In this document: one piece after another, positions 14,174 through 15,117 of the stretch | Layout: every line of letters begins with the position of its first letter | Numbering within the stretch: the stretch's first letter is position 1 | Position numbers and translations under genes: made by a program | The notes under the pieces: generated by a model | Told to the model about the DNA's origin: nothing | Databases searched by the model: none | What the model saw: only the letters and a program-made list of their open reading frames with translations | Source: Deltaproteobacteria bacterium | GTDB taxonomy: Bacteria > Desulfobacterota > Syntrophia > Syntrophales > UBA5619 | NCBI GenBank assembly: GCA_021372695.1 | Contig: JAJFTY010000195.1 | Span: 1 to 15,117 of the forward strand | Length of the DNA stretch: 15,117 nucleotides | Direction of reading: 5' to 3'

Positions 14174-15117
14174 ATGAAGAAGTTCCTCTTCACGACACTT
14201 TTCTCCAACGACCTGGGATTGCTCACCCGGTCCTTGCCCATCGCCCGCGAACTCCGCGACCGGGGACATCGGGTCGTATTTTACAACCCCGCCAAGGCCC
14301 CCAGGAAGCTGATTTCCGATGCCGGTTTCGACAATATTCCCTCAAAATGGCCCTTGCTGTACATCACCGGAGGCGACATGAGCCTGTCGAGGTTTTTCCG
14401 GCTCATCGGTTCAAGGCACACCGTCCGGGACCTTGGCATCCTGGCTTCGTTGAGGAAGCACGTGAGGCGGTTCGAGACGCCGGAAATCTGGAATATCGAT
14501 CAGTTCACGCATCTCCTGATGGGAAACGAGAACCGCGCACGGGCCGAAGTCCATAACCTAATCGACGTGATAAACGAACATGAACCCGACGCGGTTGTGG
14601 ATTTCTGGAACGTGAGCGCCTGCATCGCCGCAAGGGCCACCGGTAAACACCTGATCACCGTCATCCAGGCCGACATGCATCCTCAAAGCAAGGGATTCAT
14701 GTGGTGGCGGGAAACGCCTGCGAACATTCCCACTCCAACGCCCACAATAAACAAGATTTTGACCGAGTTCCGTCTGGAACCGGTCGAAAAAACAGCGGAA
14801 CTCCTCGTTGGCGACAGGACCTTGGTCGTTGGAATGCCGGAGACGGACCCTCTGCCGGAAACGGCCGACGTCACATACATCGGGGCCGTGTTATGGCAGG
14901 GATCGGACGCGAGGCTGCCGGATTGGGCCGCGGAGCCCGACGCAACCAAGCCGCTCGTCTGGGTCTATTCGGGCAATCCCCGATACATGGTGAGGTCTCG
15001 CAGCGACTTTGACTCCGGCGCCGTCATATTGGCCTGTATCGAGGCTTTCAAGGATGAAGCGATCCAGGTGGTTTTGTCCTCGGGTCATCAACCCTTGCCC
15101 AAAGACCTCCTCCCCCT
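14174..15117 (+). CDS. GT1-family (UGT/MGT-type) glycosyltransferase, 3' end outside the window
   Basis: An open frame of 314 codons from ATG 14174 to the right edge without a stop. The start MKKFLFTTLFSNDLGLLTRSLPIARELRDRGHRVVFYNPAKA is the N-terminal Rossmann pattern of GT-B enzymes (Gly-rich loop, helix, Gly-His-x-Val-x-Phe-x-x strand), and the C-terminal part WVYSGNP, then VVLSSGHQPLPKDLLP, matches the second GT-B domain of GT1 (UDP-glycosyltransferase) proteins where the donor-binding domain begins. The catalytic donor-binding motif HCG/GG lies beyond the window. Acceptor could be a lipid, sterol, flavonoid-like or other small molecule. ggag lies eight bases before the ATG. Confidence 0.8.
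   Translation, partial: MKKFLFTTLFSNDLGLLTRSLPIARELRDRGHRVVFYNPAKAPRKLISDAGFDNIPSKWPLLYITGGDMSLSRFFRLIGSRHTVRDLGILASLRKHVRRFETPEIWNIDQFTHLLMGNENRARAEVHNLIDVINEHEPDAVVDFWNVSACIAARATGKHLITVIQADMHPQSKGFMWWRETPANIPTPTPTINKILTEFRLEPVEKTAELLVGDRTLVVGMPETDPLPETADVTYIGAVLWQGSDARLPDWAAEPDATKPLVWVYSGNPRYMVRSRSDFDSGAVILACIEAFKDEAIQVVLSSGHQPLPKDLLP

Noticed and set aside
13892..14269. Minus-strand frame over the SnoaL/glycosyltransferase leader
   Set aside because: It overlaps the ends of two supported genes, has no ribosome site or recognisable domain.

Overview
The window is bacterial: dense genes with Shine-Dalgarno sites, ATGA-type overlaps and rho-independent termination. The first 8.6 kb is GC-rich and reads like a stable chromosomal core. 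An anaerobic Desulfobacterota-like host would fit the GC-rich coding style, the single-chain ADP-forming acyl-CoA synthetase, the uroporphyrinogen-decarboxylase superfamily protein and the dispersed attccggc-type inverted repeat. That placement is inference; nothing here identifies a species.

Core part, left to right. The tail of an unrecognised gene (to 172) is followed by a spacer with two degenerate copies of a REP-like repeat. Next come pyrE (orotate phosphoribosyltransferase) and a close-coupled exported DUF3047 protein. A soluble PAS-PAS histidine kinase and a NarL/LuxR-type response regulator overlap by ATGA. A 726-residue ADP-forming acyl-CoA synthetase in beta-alpha domain order ends at a good hairpin-plus-T-run terminator (about 6431-6460). 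On the minus strand, ribF (FAD synthetase/riboflavin kinase) reads into a URO-D-superfamily gene 14 bases further on; the two look like one operon.

At about 8.6-9.05 kb the character changes. A clean copy of the inverted repeat, a TTGACA-type promoter candidate and a short relic of a tyrosine recombinase (its R-H box region only) sit upstream of a run of small plus-strand genes. These are visibly less GC-rich in places, especially 10.8-12.4 kb: an SRPBCC protein; a four-helix, eight-cysteine membrane protein coupled to an ICMT-family methyltransferase; two unrelated lipoproteins; a lipoprotein of the cyclase (kynurenine formamidase-like) family; a SnoaL/NTF2-like protein read from a probable TTG start; and the beginning of a GT1-type glycosyltransferase that leaves the window. 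Most have their own ribosome site and a 150-240-base leader carrying inverted repeats. This looks like an accessory, cassette-like region, but I could not find convincing integron attC sites or transposase genes.

I see no tRNA, rRNA, CRISPR array or intact mobile element. The most interesting items are the recombinase relic at the core/accessory boundary, the Cys-rich membrane protein/methyltransferase pair, the three consecutive lipoproteins, and a diverged repeat of about 80 bases that precedes two unrelated genes.
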